Shown in pieces: positions 7,982-15,725 of a stretch of 64,000 bases of DNA. Every line of letters begins with the position of its first letter. Position 1 is the stretch's first letter. The stretch comes from Palsa-504 sp963819785. Its GTDB lineage: Bacteria; Actinomycetota; Actinomycetes; Streptosporangiales; Streptosporangiaceae. Both the position numbers and the translations under genes were made by a program. A model generated the notes under the pieces. That model was not told the DNA's origin and did not search any database. It saw nothing but the letters and a program-made list of their open reading frames with translations. The DNA lies in NCBI GenBank assembly GCA_963819785.1, contig CAWFXW010000037.1:744001-808000 (forward strand), written 5' to 3'.

Positions 7982-9418
7982 TCAGGCCAGGTGGACGTAG
8001 TCGTAGTCGAACGGCTGCCCGTTGATGCCGTTGCGCGGCGGGGCGATCCAGGCGGCGATCTTGCCCCGCTCGTGCACCGGCCGCATCAGCGACCGCACAT
8101 AGGTCTTGTCCACATCGGTGGGCAGCCACTCGCCCTGGCGGCGCTGCCACTCGGCCGCCGGGAGCTTCTCGCCGTCGGGCGTGGCCTCGATCCCGGCGAA
8201 CGCGCCGACCTTGCGGTTGAATGCGGCGTGCGGCAGCTTCAGCCGCTGCCGTACGCCGCCCTCCTCCAGGATCCGGTTCCACCGCTTGACCCCGCCCTGG
8301 CAGTCCGCGATGTACTCCCGGCGCAGGTCGGTGTTGAGCCCGATCAGCGCGGAAACCTCGGTCTGCCCGATTTCCCCTTCCTCGGAGATGGCGTCGACCA
8401 TGATCGAGTCGCTGGCGAGCTGGTGGTCGTCCTGGCGCCGGTTCTCCAGCCAGCGGCCCTTGAGCCCGGCGGTGTAGTAGTTGGCCACGTTCGTGGACGT
8501 CTCGCCGCCGAACAGGTCGAGCGAGACCGAGTAGTGGAAGTTGAGGTACTTCTGGATCGCCGGCAGCGGGATGGCGCCCAAGCCCGCCACGTCGTCGGTG
8601 TCATGCTCGCGCATCACCTCGACGGTGCGCTGCACCACCCGGTCCACGCCGGTGGTGCCCACCATCATGTGGTGCGCCTCTTCCTTGAGCATGAACTCGC
8701 AGGTGCGGCTCAGCGGATCGAACGCGCTTTCCTTCAGCGTGCCGAGCTGGTACTTCCCGTCGCGGTCGGTGAAGTAGGTGAACATGAAGAAGCTGAGCCA
8801 GTCCGGGGTCTCCTCGTTGAACGCGCCCAGGATGCGCGGCGAGTCGACGCTGCCGGAATTGCGGTGCAGCAGTTCCTCGGCTTCCTCGCGGCCCTCCCGG
8901 CCGAAGTAGGCGTGCAACAGGTAGACCATCGCCCACAGGTGCCGCCCTTCCTCGACGTTCACCTGGAACAGGTTGCGCAGGTCGTACAGGCTCGGCGCGG
9001 TCGCGCCCAGGTTGCGCTGCTGCTCCACCGAGGCGGGCTCCGTGTCGCCCTGGATGACGATCAGCCGCTGCAGTTCGGCCCGGTACTCCCCCGGCACCTT
9101 GTCCCACACCGGCTCGCCCTTGTGCTCGCCGAAGCCGACCCTGCGGCCCGGATCCCGCTCGGCCAGGAAGATGCCCCAGCGGTACTCCGGCATGGGCACG
9201 TGGCCGAACTGCGCCCAGCCGTCGCGGCCGACGTTGACCGCGGTGCGCAGGTAGACGTCCTGGGTCGGCAGCGTCGGGCCCATGGTCTGCCACCAGTGCA
9301 GGAAGTTCGGCTGCCAGGACTCCAGGGCCCGCTGCAGCCGCCGGTCCTCGTGCAGGCTGACGTTGTTCGGGATCTTCTCGCTGTAGTCGGCGGTAGCCCG
9401 GTAATTTTCTGCTGGCAC
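7982..9418 (-). CDS. boxB: Benzoyl-CoA 2,3-epoxidase, oxygenase subunit BoxB
   Basis: 478 residues, full family length. BoxB is the di-iron component that, with reductase BoxA, inserts O2 into benzoyl-CoA to give the 2,3-epoxide in aerobic CoA-dependent benzoate degradation. The N-terminus NYRATADYSEKIPNNVSLHED, the block FQVNVEEGRHLWAMVYLLHAYFG with an E/H metal pair, and LKEEAHHMMVGTTGVDRVV with the second E..H pair are characteristic. The C-terminus ends INGQPFDYDYVHLA. GTG start with a GGAAGCGAG-like ribosome site. Last gene of the paaX-cocE-boxC-boxB array. BoxA, the ring-cleavage aldehyde dehydrogenase and the CoA ligase are not in the window. Confidence 0.95.
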   Translation of the reverse strand: MPAENYRATADYSEKIPNNVSLHEDRRLQRALESWQPNFLHWWQTMGPTLPTQDVYLRTAVNVGRDGWAQFGHVPMPEYRWGIFLAERDPGRRVGFGEHKGEPVWDKVPGEYRAELQRLIVIQGDTEPASVEQQRNLGATAPSLYDLRNLFQVNVEEGRHLWAMVYLLHAYFGREGREEAEELLHRNSGSVDSPRILGAFNEETPDWLSFFMFTYFTDRDGKYQLGTLKESAFDPLSRTCEFMLKEEAHHMMVGTTGVDRVVQRTVEVMREHDTDDVAGLGAIPLPAIQKYLNFHYSVSLDLFGGETSTNVANYYTAGLKGRWLENRRQDDHQLASDSIMVDAISEEGEIGQTEVSALIGLNTDLRREYIADCQGGVKRWNRILEEGGVRQRLKLPHAAFNRKVGAFAGIEATPDGEKLPAAEWQRRQGEWLPTDVDKTYVRSLMRPVHERGKIAAWIAPPRNGINGQPFDYDYVHLA

Positions 9419-11142
9419 GGTAAGACTCGCTTCCGGTCGAAAACGGCCCGCTGCCCGGTGCCGAACCGGCGCAGCGCGCCGTCCGGCCCGGCCGCGTTGG
9501 GCCGGTTGAAAATCCAGTTCTGCCAGGCGGACAGGCGACCGAAGATCTTGGTCTCCATGGTCTCGGGGCCGGCGAACCGGTAGTTGGCCTCCAGCCCGGT
9601 GAGCGCGTCGGGGCTGAAACTGGCCCGTTCCTCGGTCGCGATCCTGATCTCCTCGTCCCAGTCGATGTCGTCCGGCGCGAAGGTGATCAGGCCCAGGTCG
9701 GCGGCGTCCTCGGCCTCCAGCGCCTCGTTCTTGCGCTTGGCGGCCGCCTCGTAGGAGGCTTCGTCGCCCCAGAACCGGGTCTGCAGCCGGGTCAGCCCGT
9801 TGCTCATGGTCAGCGGGCCGAGGTTGGCCTCGCCGAGGGTGATGGTCGCGGGCGCGGCGCCGTGCGGGGGGGTCGTCCCCCCCGGGACCAACAGAGCGGG
9901 GTCAGCGTCCGGGTCCCGGTCTTCGAACACCCCGGCCAGCTGGAACGAGCGGTCGGCGGCCAGCGCGAGCTCGAGCAGCAACCCGGCGAAACAACTGCCC
10001 GGCTCGATCACCGCCATGAGGCTGCGGCTGGTCACGTCCAGCCGCCGCAGGGTGCGCTTGAGGTAGTGCAGGACCTCGTTGGCGAACCAGTCGCCGGTGT
10101 TCTTCAGCAGCAGTTCGTCGTACGCGAGTACCTTTGCCGGGTCACCCTGCGTGCGGAAGACCCAGGTGCCCAGGTCGGTCTCGTTGGTGCGCAGGTCCAG
10201 GATCAGGTCGTCGAGCTCGCGGGCCACGGCCAGCGGCCAGAAGTCCGCGCTCCTGGCCATGGGGTCCGCGTCGATGCTGGCCGGCGGACCGTTTTGCGGG
10301 GCTTTTACCAATATGTCGACTTTGCCGGCGGTCCGGTCGAGGCTCGCCTGGACATGGTCGTAGCTGATCGCGTCGTCGTCGCGGGTCTTGCGCAACTCGG
10401 TGAGGGCGACCGGATCGGCGTCGGCCGGGCGGCCGGAGCGCGCGGCGAGTTCGGCGGCCCGCTCGGCGACGGTCTCGTCCCACTTCGGCCGCGGCACGGC
10501 CTCGTCGACCAAGCGCCACTGGACGGCCTTCTTGCCCCCGATGCCCTCGGACTTGGTCGAAAAGTAGTCGGCCAGGTCGCGCCGGACGTGCCGCTTGTCG
10601 GACACCCGGGTCAGCCCGCCGGTGCCCGGCAGCACGCCGAGCAGCGGGAGTTCGGGCAGCGACACCGCCGAGGAGCGGTCGTCGATGAGCATGATGTGCT
10701 CGCAGGCCAGCGCGAGCTCGTACCCGCCGCCCGAGGCGGTGCCGTTGACCGCGGCCAGGTAGGTCTGCCCGGAGTGCGCGGTGGCGTCCTCGATGCCGTT
10801 GCGGGTCTCGTTGGTGAACTTGCAGAAGTTCACCTTCCAGCCGTGCGGTGAGGCGGCGAGCATGCGGATGTTCGCGCCGGCGCAGAAGATCTTCGGCTTG
10901 CCGCTGGTGATGACCACCGTGCGCACCTCGGGATGCTCGAACCGCAGCCGCTGCACCGCGTCGTAGAGCTCGATGTCGACCCCGAGGTCGTAGGAGTTCA
11001 GCTTCAGCTCGTAACCGGGGACGATCCCGCCCTGCTCGTCGACGTCCATGGTCAGCGTGGCGACCGGGCCCTGGGTGTCCAGCCGCCAGTGCCGGTAGCG
11101 GTCCGGGGCGGTGCGGAACTCGACTCTGGGCTGGTCAGGCAT
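9061..11142 (-). CDS. boxC: 2,3-epoxybenzoyl-CoA dihydrolase BoxC, stop codon lost
   Basis: BoxC opens the epoxybenzoyl-CoA ring to 3,4-dehydroadipyl-CoA semialdehyde plus formate; it has two enoyl-CoA-hydratase-like halves. Seen: RTVVITSGKPKIFCAGANI, NGTASGGGYELALACEHIM, LPLLGVLPGTGGLTRV, and the C-terminal FGRLSAWQNWIFNRPN then FDRKRV, the usual family end at ~residue 573 (position 9424). The next codon is TTA where a stop is expected, so the frame runs ~120 codons further inside boxB; one base change (TAA to TTA) would explain it and would place the stop 2 bp before boxB. A GC palindromic repeat at 9865-9897 adds an in-frame Pro/Gly-rich insertion (LLVPGGTTPPHGAA) to the second half. The start overlaps the upstream esterase stop by 8 bp. 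Confidence 0.9.
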   Translation of the reverse strand: MPDQPRVEFRTAPDRYRHWRLDTQGPVATLTMDVDEQGGIVPGYELKLNSYDLGVDIELYDAVQRLRFEHPEVRTVVITSGKPKIFCAGANIRMLAASPHGWKVNFCKFTNETRNGIEDATAHSGQTYLAAVNGTASGGGYELALACEHIMLIDDRSSAVSLPELPLLGVLPGTGGLTRVSDKRHVRRDLADYFSTKSEGIGGKKAVQWRLVDEAVPRPKWDETVAERAAELAARSGRPADADPVALTELRKTRDDDAISYDHVQASLDRTAGKVDILVKAPQNGPPASIDADPMARSADFWPLAVARELDDLILDLRTNETDLGTWVFRTQGDPAKVLAYDELLLKNTGDWFANEVLHYLKRTLRRLDVTSRSLMAVIEPGSCFAGLLLELALAADRSFQLAGVFEDRDPDADPALLVPGGTTPPHGAAPATITLGEANLGPLTMSNGLTRLQTRFWGDEASYEAAAKRKNEALEAEDAADLGLITFAPDDIDWDEEIRIATEERASFSPDALTGLEANYRFAGPETMETKIFGRLSAWQNWIFNRPNAAGPDGALRRFGTGQRAVFDRKRVLPCQQKITGLPPTTARRSRTTSACTRTGGCSGPWSPGSRTSCTGGRPWARRCRPRTSTCAPRSTSAATAGRSSATCPCRSTAGASSWPSGIRAAGSASASTRASRCGTRCRGSTGPNCSG
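9865..9897 (+). repeat. GC-rich palindromic repeat, copy 2, inside boxC
   Basis: G-run, TCGT, C-run, GGG, then ACCAACAGAGC: a shorter copy lacking the first G-run of the full element. It is inserted in frame in boxC, where typical homologues have no such proline/glycine stretch, and can form a hairpin of six to seven G:C pairs. Confidence 0.75.
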
Positions 11143-12823
11143 GAGCGGATTCCTTTCCCGCGGTCTGGCTGAGGACGAGACTCGAGGCGCTCAGGTCGAT
11201 GCTGTAGCCGGTGGCCACGAAGTCCTTGGCCGGCGCGTCGACCTGCCCGTTGCCGGGGTTGCGGGCGAACCGCGGGTGCGCGCCGCCGCAGACCTGGAGC
11301 CTGAGCCGGTGCCCGCGGCCGAACCGGTGCGCCGCGGCGATCAGGGAGACCCGGACGATCCCGGCCAGCGGGTCGGCCGCGGTGAGGCGGACGATGCCGT
11401 CGCAGACGTTGCGCGACCGGCCGCGTGGGCCCACGTCACACAGCCGCACGAACAGGTCGGCGTTCGGGTTGTCACGAGTCACGTGCAGCTCGGCGCTCAC
11501 GTCCCCGACGGTCTCGACCGGCTCGGCCAGCGGCTCGCTGCTGAACACCAGGACGTCGGGGCGCTGCTCGACGGCCCGGTTGTCACGCACCCCGGCGTTC
11601 AGGGCCAGGATCGCGCCGCCCACCGACGGGGTGGGGTCGGCCGGGTCGTAGCGGAAGCTCGCGAGCGGCCCGCCGACCGGTTCGTTCCGGCTGAGCGTCC
11701 CGCCGGGACCGAGATACCAGTGCTGCGGCGCCGGGCCGGGGGGCGGCCAGGTGGCCAGGTCACGCCATTCGCGGGCGCCGCCGACCCAGATGCGCACCGA
11801 GTGACCGGTGGCCGGCTCGCCGGGGGCCTGGCCGACGTGGCGCTCCAGCCAGGCCAGGCTCTCGGTGAACGCGGCTCCGGCCTTCGTCGCGGTGTCCAGA
11901 TGAGTCCACGGGCCGATGAGCAGGCGGGTCGGCACGCCCCGGGCGGCCAGCGCCTGGTACTGCTCGATGGTCTGCTCAAGGAAGAGGTCCTGCCAGCCGC
12001 CGATCAGCAGGGTGGGGACCGAGATGCGGTCCAGCGCGGCCCCGCACTGCAGCGGGCCCCAGAACGGATCGGTCAGGTCGGGATGCTCCAGCCAGGTGTC
12101 GAACCAGGGCGCTTGCGTCCCGAGCAGCCCGCGGGCGCCCTCGGTGACCGGTGCCCGGTCCAGCGCCGGGCGCAGCCGCCGGTCGGCGGTGGCCTGGCGG
12201 ACCATGCCGGTCAGCGGGTTGAGCCGCTCCTGGTTGACGATCAGGTCGCTCCAGCTGAGGAAGTTGTACAGGTCGAAGGCGCCGTTGCGGTACGCGGTCC
12301 GGCTGAAGTCGTGCGGGCCGACAACCACCACCGCGGCGGTCAGCTCGGGCGGCGGATCCAGGGCCAGGGCCCACTGCACGAAGCCGAGGTAGCTGGCCCC
12401 GAACGTGGCCAGCCGTCCGTCGAACCAGCTCTGGTCGCGCAGCCAGGCCACGGTGTCCTGGCCGTCGCTGGCCTCGCGGCGCATCGGCTCGAACCGTCCG
12501 CCGGAGCCGAACGTGCCGCGGCAGCTCTGCAGCAGGACGTGGAAGCCGCGTTCGGCGACAAGCTGGGCCTCAAGCAGGCTGAACGGGGCGCCGCGCCCGT
12601 ACGGGCAGCGCACGAGCACGGTGGCGGCCGGCTGGCTGGTGACCGGCAGATAGTGGTCGGCCAGGAGAACCGTGCCGTCGGACATCGGCACCTGGACGTT
12701 CCGCTCGATGGCGACGTAGTTCCGCTGCGGCGGCAGCGACCAGGCCCGGGACAGCATCTTGCTGACCGCGGACGCGGCCGTTCCGACGGGGCGGGGCGCT
12801 TGGCGACCGGTGCGCTTGCTCAT
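11135..12823 (-). CDS. CocE/NonD-family alpha/beta hydrolase (putative benzoyl-ester esterase)
   Basis: 562 residues from ATG with an AGAAAG ribosome site. An X-Pro dipeptidyl peptidase S15/CocE-type acyl hydrolase: N-terminal alpha/beta-hydrolase domain and C-terminal jelly-roll domain. The nucleophile elbow FGASYLGFVQW, the Asp region LLIGGWQDLFLEQ and the His region LIGPWTHLD match the Ser-Asp-His triad of cocaine esterase (GVSYLG, GWYDGF, GPWSH). CocE cleaves a benzoyl ester to free benzoate. Position directly upstream of boxC and boxB, with an 8-bp overlap to boxC, suggests that it feeds benzoate into the Box pathway; this is inference. A substrate other than a benzoyl ester is possible, as the family is broad. 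The first ~35 residues have no recognisable signal peptide. Confidence 0.85.
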   Translation of the reverse strand: MSKRTGRQAPRPVGTAASAVSKMLSRAWSLPPQRNYVAIERNVQVPMSDGTVLLADHYLPVTSQPAATVLVRCPYGRGAPFSLLEAQLVAERGFHVLLQSCRGTFGSGGRFEPMRREASDGQDTVAWLRDQSWFDGRLATFGASYLGFVQWALALDPPPELTAAVVVVGPHDFSRTAYRNGAFDLYNFLSWSDLIVNQERLNPLTGMVRQATADRRLRPALDRAPVTEGARGLLGTQAPWFDTWLEHPDLTDPFWGPLQCGAALDRISVPTLLIGGWQDLFLEQTIEQYQALAARGVPTRLLIGPWTHLDTATKAGAAFTESLAWLERHVGQAPGEPATGHSVRIWVGGAREWRDLATWPPPGPAPQHWYLGPGGTLSRNEPVGGPLASFRYDPADPTPSVGGAILALNAGVRDNRAVEQRPDVLVFSSEPLAEPVETVGDVSAELHVTRDNPNADLFVRLCDVGPRGRSRNVCDGIVRLTAADPLAGIVRVSLIAAAHRFGRGHRLRLQVCGGAHPRFARNPGNGQVDAPAKDFVATGYSIDLSASSLVLSQTAGKESAHA

Positions 12824-12842
12824 TCGACATATTCTTTCTGGT

Positions 12843-12871
12843 CCGACATTTATTTGTAGCATTTATGTCGG
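12843..12871. promoter_or_regulatory. Palindromic operator-like site upstream of the cocE-boxC-boxB genes
   Basis: Perfect 7-bp arms CCGACAT (12843-12849) and ATGTCGG (12865-12871) around a 15-bp AT-rich spacer. Inside it lie two direct CATTTAT repeats 13 bp apart (12847 and 12860). It is a very AT-rich island in GC-rich DNA, 20 bp before the esterase start and just after paaX. A binding site for the adjacent PaaX protein and the operon promoter is the likeliest reading, not demonstrated. Confidence 0.6.
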
Positions 12872-12897
12872 CCGGGCACAACCCGTCTCCGCCGGGA

Positions 12898-13761
12898 TCA
12901 GCCCGGCTCGTTGAGCCGCTTCCATTCCTGTTTGGCCTCGCCGGACCAGCGCTGGTGCTGGTCGGCGAACAGCCGGGCCGCCCGCAGCCCGCTCCAGCGG
13001 GCCGGCAGCAGCTCACGCGGCAGCAGCGGGTCGATGGCGGGGAACCGCCGCCAGGCGTGCACCATCTCCACCTGCCGGGCCAGCAGGTCGGCCGGCACGC
13101 TGGCCCCGAACTCCTCGATGAACTCCTGGTAGCGGTCCTCGATCGCGTCCAGATCCCAGGCGGAGGCCACCATGACCTGAACGTCGGCCAGCCCCGAACG
13201 CCGGGCCACGAACACGTGCGCGTCGGCGGCCACGCCCGCCTCGCGAAGCACGCCGGTCGCCTCGGCCTCGCGGTCCGGGTGCGGGCTGATCCACAGCCCG
13301 CCGCCGAGCGAGCCGAACCCCGCCCAGGTGAGCCGGCTCCGCACCACGTGCCGGGCACGGCGGTCGCTCTCCGGGATCCGCGCGTACACCAGCAGCCAGC
13401 GTCCGTCCCAGTTCTCCTCCGGGCCGGTGAAGGAGTAGATGCGCTCCGCACCCTCGGTCAGCAGCTTCTGCGCGCTGGCGGTCAGCCGCCATCTGGTGCG
13501 GCGGCCGACCTTCTCCGGGTCGAGCCAGCCGGACGCGGCGGTGCGCATCAGGGCCTGGCGGGTGGTCTTCTCCTCGATGCCGAGGCGGGCGAAGACGGCC
13601 AGAACCGCGGAGGTCCAGGCCGTTCCGCCGCCGGGCAGCACGAACTCGCCCAGCAGCGTGAACAGCAGGCCGCGCGCACTGGGCGCGCCGGCCTCGTGCC
13701 GACGGGAGAGCGTCGGCGTCGGGTCGGCCGCCGCGACCGCCGATGATCTCCTGGCCGGCAT
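12898..13761 (-). CDS. PaaX-family transcriptional repressor
   Basis: 287 residues. The three PaaX modules are visible: an N-terminal winged helix (SARGLLFTLLGEFVLPGG through ARLGIEEKTTRQALMRTAASGWL), a central ferredoxin-like domain (WDGRWLLVYARIPESDRRARHVVRSRL, WISPHPDREA) and a C-terminal helical domain (DRYQEFIEEFGA, AWRRFPAIDPLLPRELLP). PaaX proteins repress aromatic acid pathways and are released by aryl-CoA thioesters such as phenylacetyl-CoA. Here benzoyl-CoA is a natural candidate ligand because the next genes use it. The gene heads the operon, 74 bp upstream of the esterase, with the palindrome between them. Divergent from the phosphotransferase remnant. Confidence 0.9.
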   Translation of the reverse strand: MPARRSSAVAAADPTPTLSRRHEAGAPSARGLLFTLLGEFVLPGGGTAWTSAVLAVFARLGIEEKTTRQALMRTAASGWLDPEKVGRRTRWRLTASAQKLLTEGAERIYSFTGPEENWDGRWLLVYARIPESDRRARHVVRSRLTWAGFGSLGGGLWISPHPDREAEATGVLREAGVAADAHVFVARRSGLADVQVMVASAWDLDAIEDRYQEFIEEFGASVPADLLARQVEMVHAWRRFPAIDPLLPRELLPARWSGLRAARLFADQHQRWSGEAKQEWKRLNEPG

Positions 13762-13853
13762 GACACGCGCAGCGTATCAAGGGCCGTGCTTGACGATCCC
13801 GGCCCGGCCCGTGGATCGTATCTCGCAAGACGACGGCGGGAGGCACCGCGACC

Positions 13854-14396
13854 GTGTCAGTGACAGAGCCCCCCGGACTGGCCGGCGTCCTGGCGTCGCG
13901 GCTGGGGGCACTGTGGGGTACGCAGGCCGACGTCACCGGCGTCCGGCCGCTGGCTGGCGGCGCGAGCCGGGAAAGCTGGGACGTCCGGGTGCGGACCCCG
14001 GGCGGCACCGATCTCCCGATCGCAGAACGCCGCCTGGTCCTGCTGCGCGAGCCCGGCGGCCGGACCCGGTACCCGGGCAAGAACGTGGCCGTCGAGGCGG
14101 CGGCGATGACCGCGGCCCGGGCGGCCGGGGTCCCGGTGGCCGAGGTCTACGACTACGGGGACGGCGCTCTCGGCCAGTCTTACCTGCTGCTGGAACGCCT
14201 GGACGGGGAGACGATCCCGCGCCGCCTGCTGCGGGACCAGGCGTACGCCGCGGTGCGGCCGGGCCTGGCCCGCCGCCTGGGGGAGGTTCTGGCCCGGATC
14301 CACCAGGTGCCTGCCGAACTCGGTCCCGGGTCTGCCCCGCATCGACGCGCGGCGAGGTCGCCGCGGCGGTGCGGGCCGCGACCATCGACAAGCTGA
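13854..14396 (+). pseudogene. Truncated aminoglycoside-phosphotransferase-like kinase (N-terminal half)
   Basis: From GTG, ~160 residues match the N-terminal lobe of APH-like kinases that accompany acyl-CoA dehydrogenases: VTGVRPLAGGASRESWDVRV (glycine-rich loop), KNVAVEAAAMTAARAAGVPVAEVYDYG, YLLLERLDGETIPRRLLRD and LARRLGEVLARIHQVPAEL. The catalytic HGD and DxE segments and the whole C-terminal lobe are absent. The frame then runs into unrelated Arg/Pro-rich residues to 14396. The normal family length is ~340 residues. The break coincides with the start of a DUF6285-like tail in another frame, so a deletion appears to have fused the two genes. Confidence 0.75.
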
Positions 14397-14434
14397 CCGT
14401 CGCCAACCCCGGTCACCTGGCCCTTTCCGGATAA
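14348..14434 (+). pseudogene. DUF6285-like C-terminal remnant
   Basis: A different frame from the preceding kinase gives VAAAVRAATIDKLTVANPGHL and a TAA stop at 14434. This resembles the C-terminal end of DUF6285 proteins, which sit between the APH-like kinase and the acyl-CoA dehydrogenase in many actinomycetes. Only ~28 codons remain. Recognition is from memory of the family's terminal motif, so moderate confidence. Confidence 0.5.
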
Positions 14435-14448
14435 GCGAAGGAACCAAC

Positions 14449-15717
14449 GTGGAATTCACCCTGCCTGAGGACCTGCGCACGTACCTTGCCGAACTCGACG
14501 CGTTCATCGAGCGCGAGATCTGGCCGCTGCAGGAGCAGGACGACAACATCCGGTTCTTCGACCACCGCCGGGAGGACGCCAGGACCGACTGGGAGCGCGG
14601 CGGCCTGCCCAGCCGCGAGTGGGAGGCGCTGCTCGCCGAGGCCCGGCGGCGGGCCGACGCGGCCGGCCACTACCGGTACGCGTTCCCCCGCGAGTACGGC
14701 GGCCGGGATGGCACCAACCTGGGCATGGCCGTCATCCGCGAGCACCTGGCCGCCAAGGGCCTCGGCCTGCACTGCGACCTGCAGAACGAGCACTCGATCG
14801 TGGGCAACAACGTCGGCCTCCTGCTGATGCTGCACTACGGCAGCCCGGAGCAGAAACAGGACTGGATCGAGGACCTGGCGGCCGGCCGGCGGCACTTCGC
14901 GTTCGGCATCACCGAACCCGAACACGGCAGCGACGCGACGTTCATGGCCACCAGCGCCACCCGGGACGGCGACGACTGGGTCATCACCGGCGAGAAGACC
15001 TGGAACACCGGCATCCACACCGCCTCACACGACCTGATCTTCGCCCGCAGCGGCGGGACGCCGGGCAGCGGCGCCGGGATCACCAGCTTCCTGGTCCCGG
15101 TGGACAGCCCCGGCTTCAAGGTCGAGGAGTACCTGTGGACCTTCAACATGCCCACCGACCACGGCCGCGTTTCGCTCGACCACGTCCGGGTCCCGGGCCG
15201 CGCCATCCTCGGCCGCGAGGGCCGCGGGCTCGAGGTCGTGCAGCACTTCTTCAACGAGAACCGCATCCGTCAGGCCGCGTCCAGCCTGGGCGCCGCGCAG
15301 TTCTGCATCGACCGTTCGGTGGCCTTCGCCAAGACCCGGGCGCCGTTCGGCAAGCCGCTGGCGAGCAACCAGGCGATCCAGTTCCCGCTGGCGGAGCTGC
15401 ATACCCAGTGCGAGATGCTCCGGGCGCTGATCCACAAGACCGCGTGGAACATGGATCAGCTCGGCCCGCTGACCCAGTCCGACAAGGTGTCCATGTGCAA
15501 CTACGTGGCCAACCGGCTGTGCTGCGAGGCCGCCGACCGTGCCATGCAGGTGCACGGCGGCCTGGGCTACTCGCGGCACCAGCCGTTCGAGCACATCTAC
15601 CGGCATCACCGCCGGTACCGGATCACCGAGGGCGCCGAGGAAATCCAGTTGCGGCGGGTGGCGGGCTACCTGTTCGGCTTCATCGAGCCCGCCACCCTCA
15701 AAGGCGTCACCGCCTGA
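14449..15717 (+). CDS. Acyl-CoA dehydrogenase family protein
   Basis: 422 residues. An FAD-dependent dehydrogenase that forms an alpha,beta-double bond in an acyl-CoA, passing electrons to ETF. Landmarks: FAFGITEPEHGSDATFMATSA (FAD/substrate region, ~residues 146-165), GEKTWNTGIHTASHDLIFARS, FNENRIRQAASSLGAAQF, FGKPLASNQAIQFPLAE, and the C-terminal HGGLGYSRHQPFEHIYRHHRRYRITEGAEEIQLRRVA. The protein is intact although the two upstream partners of its usual cassette (kinase, DUF6285) are fused and broken. Long-chain, branched or aromatic side-chain substrates are all possible; proximity to the Box genes hints at aromatic acid metabolism. Ends 8 bp before a convergent membrane protein gene. Confidence 0.92.
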   Translation: MEFTLPEDLRTYLAELDAFIEREIWPLQEQDDNIRFFDHRREDARTDWERGGLPSREWEALLAEARRRADAAGHYRYAFPREYGGRDGTNLGMAVIREHLAAKGLGLHCDLQNEHSIVGNNVGLLLMLHYGSPEQKQDWIEDLAAGRRHFAFGITEPEHGSDATFMATSATRDGDDWVITGEKTWNTGIHTASHDLIFARSGGTPGSGAGITSFLVPVDSPGFKVEEYLWTFNMPTDHGRVSLDHVRVPGRAILGREGRGLEVVQHFFNENRIRQAASSLGAAQFCIDRSVAFAKTRAPFGKPLASNQAIQFPLAELHTQCEMLRALIHKTAWNMDQLGPLTQSDKVSMCNYVANRLCCEAADRAMQVHGGLGYSRHQPFEHIYRHHRRYRITEGAEEIQLRRVAGYLFGFIEPATLKGVTA

Positions 15718-15725
15718 TCCGGGCG

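Noticed and set aside
7976..9583. Long plus-strand frame (~535 codons) opposite boxB
   Set aside because: Antisense shadow of boxB and the end of boxC; the translation is Arg/Pro/Val-rich with no family signature, while the minus strand has a textbook BoxB.
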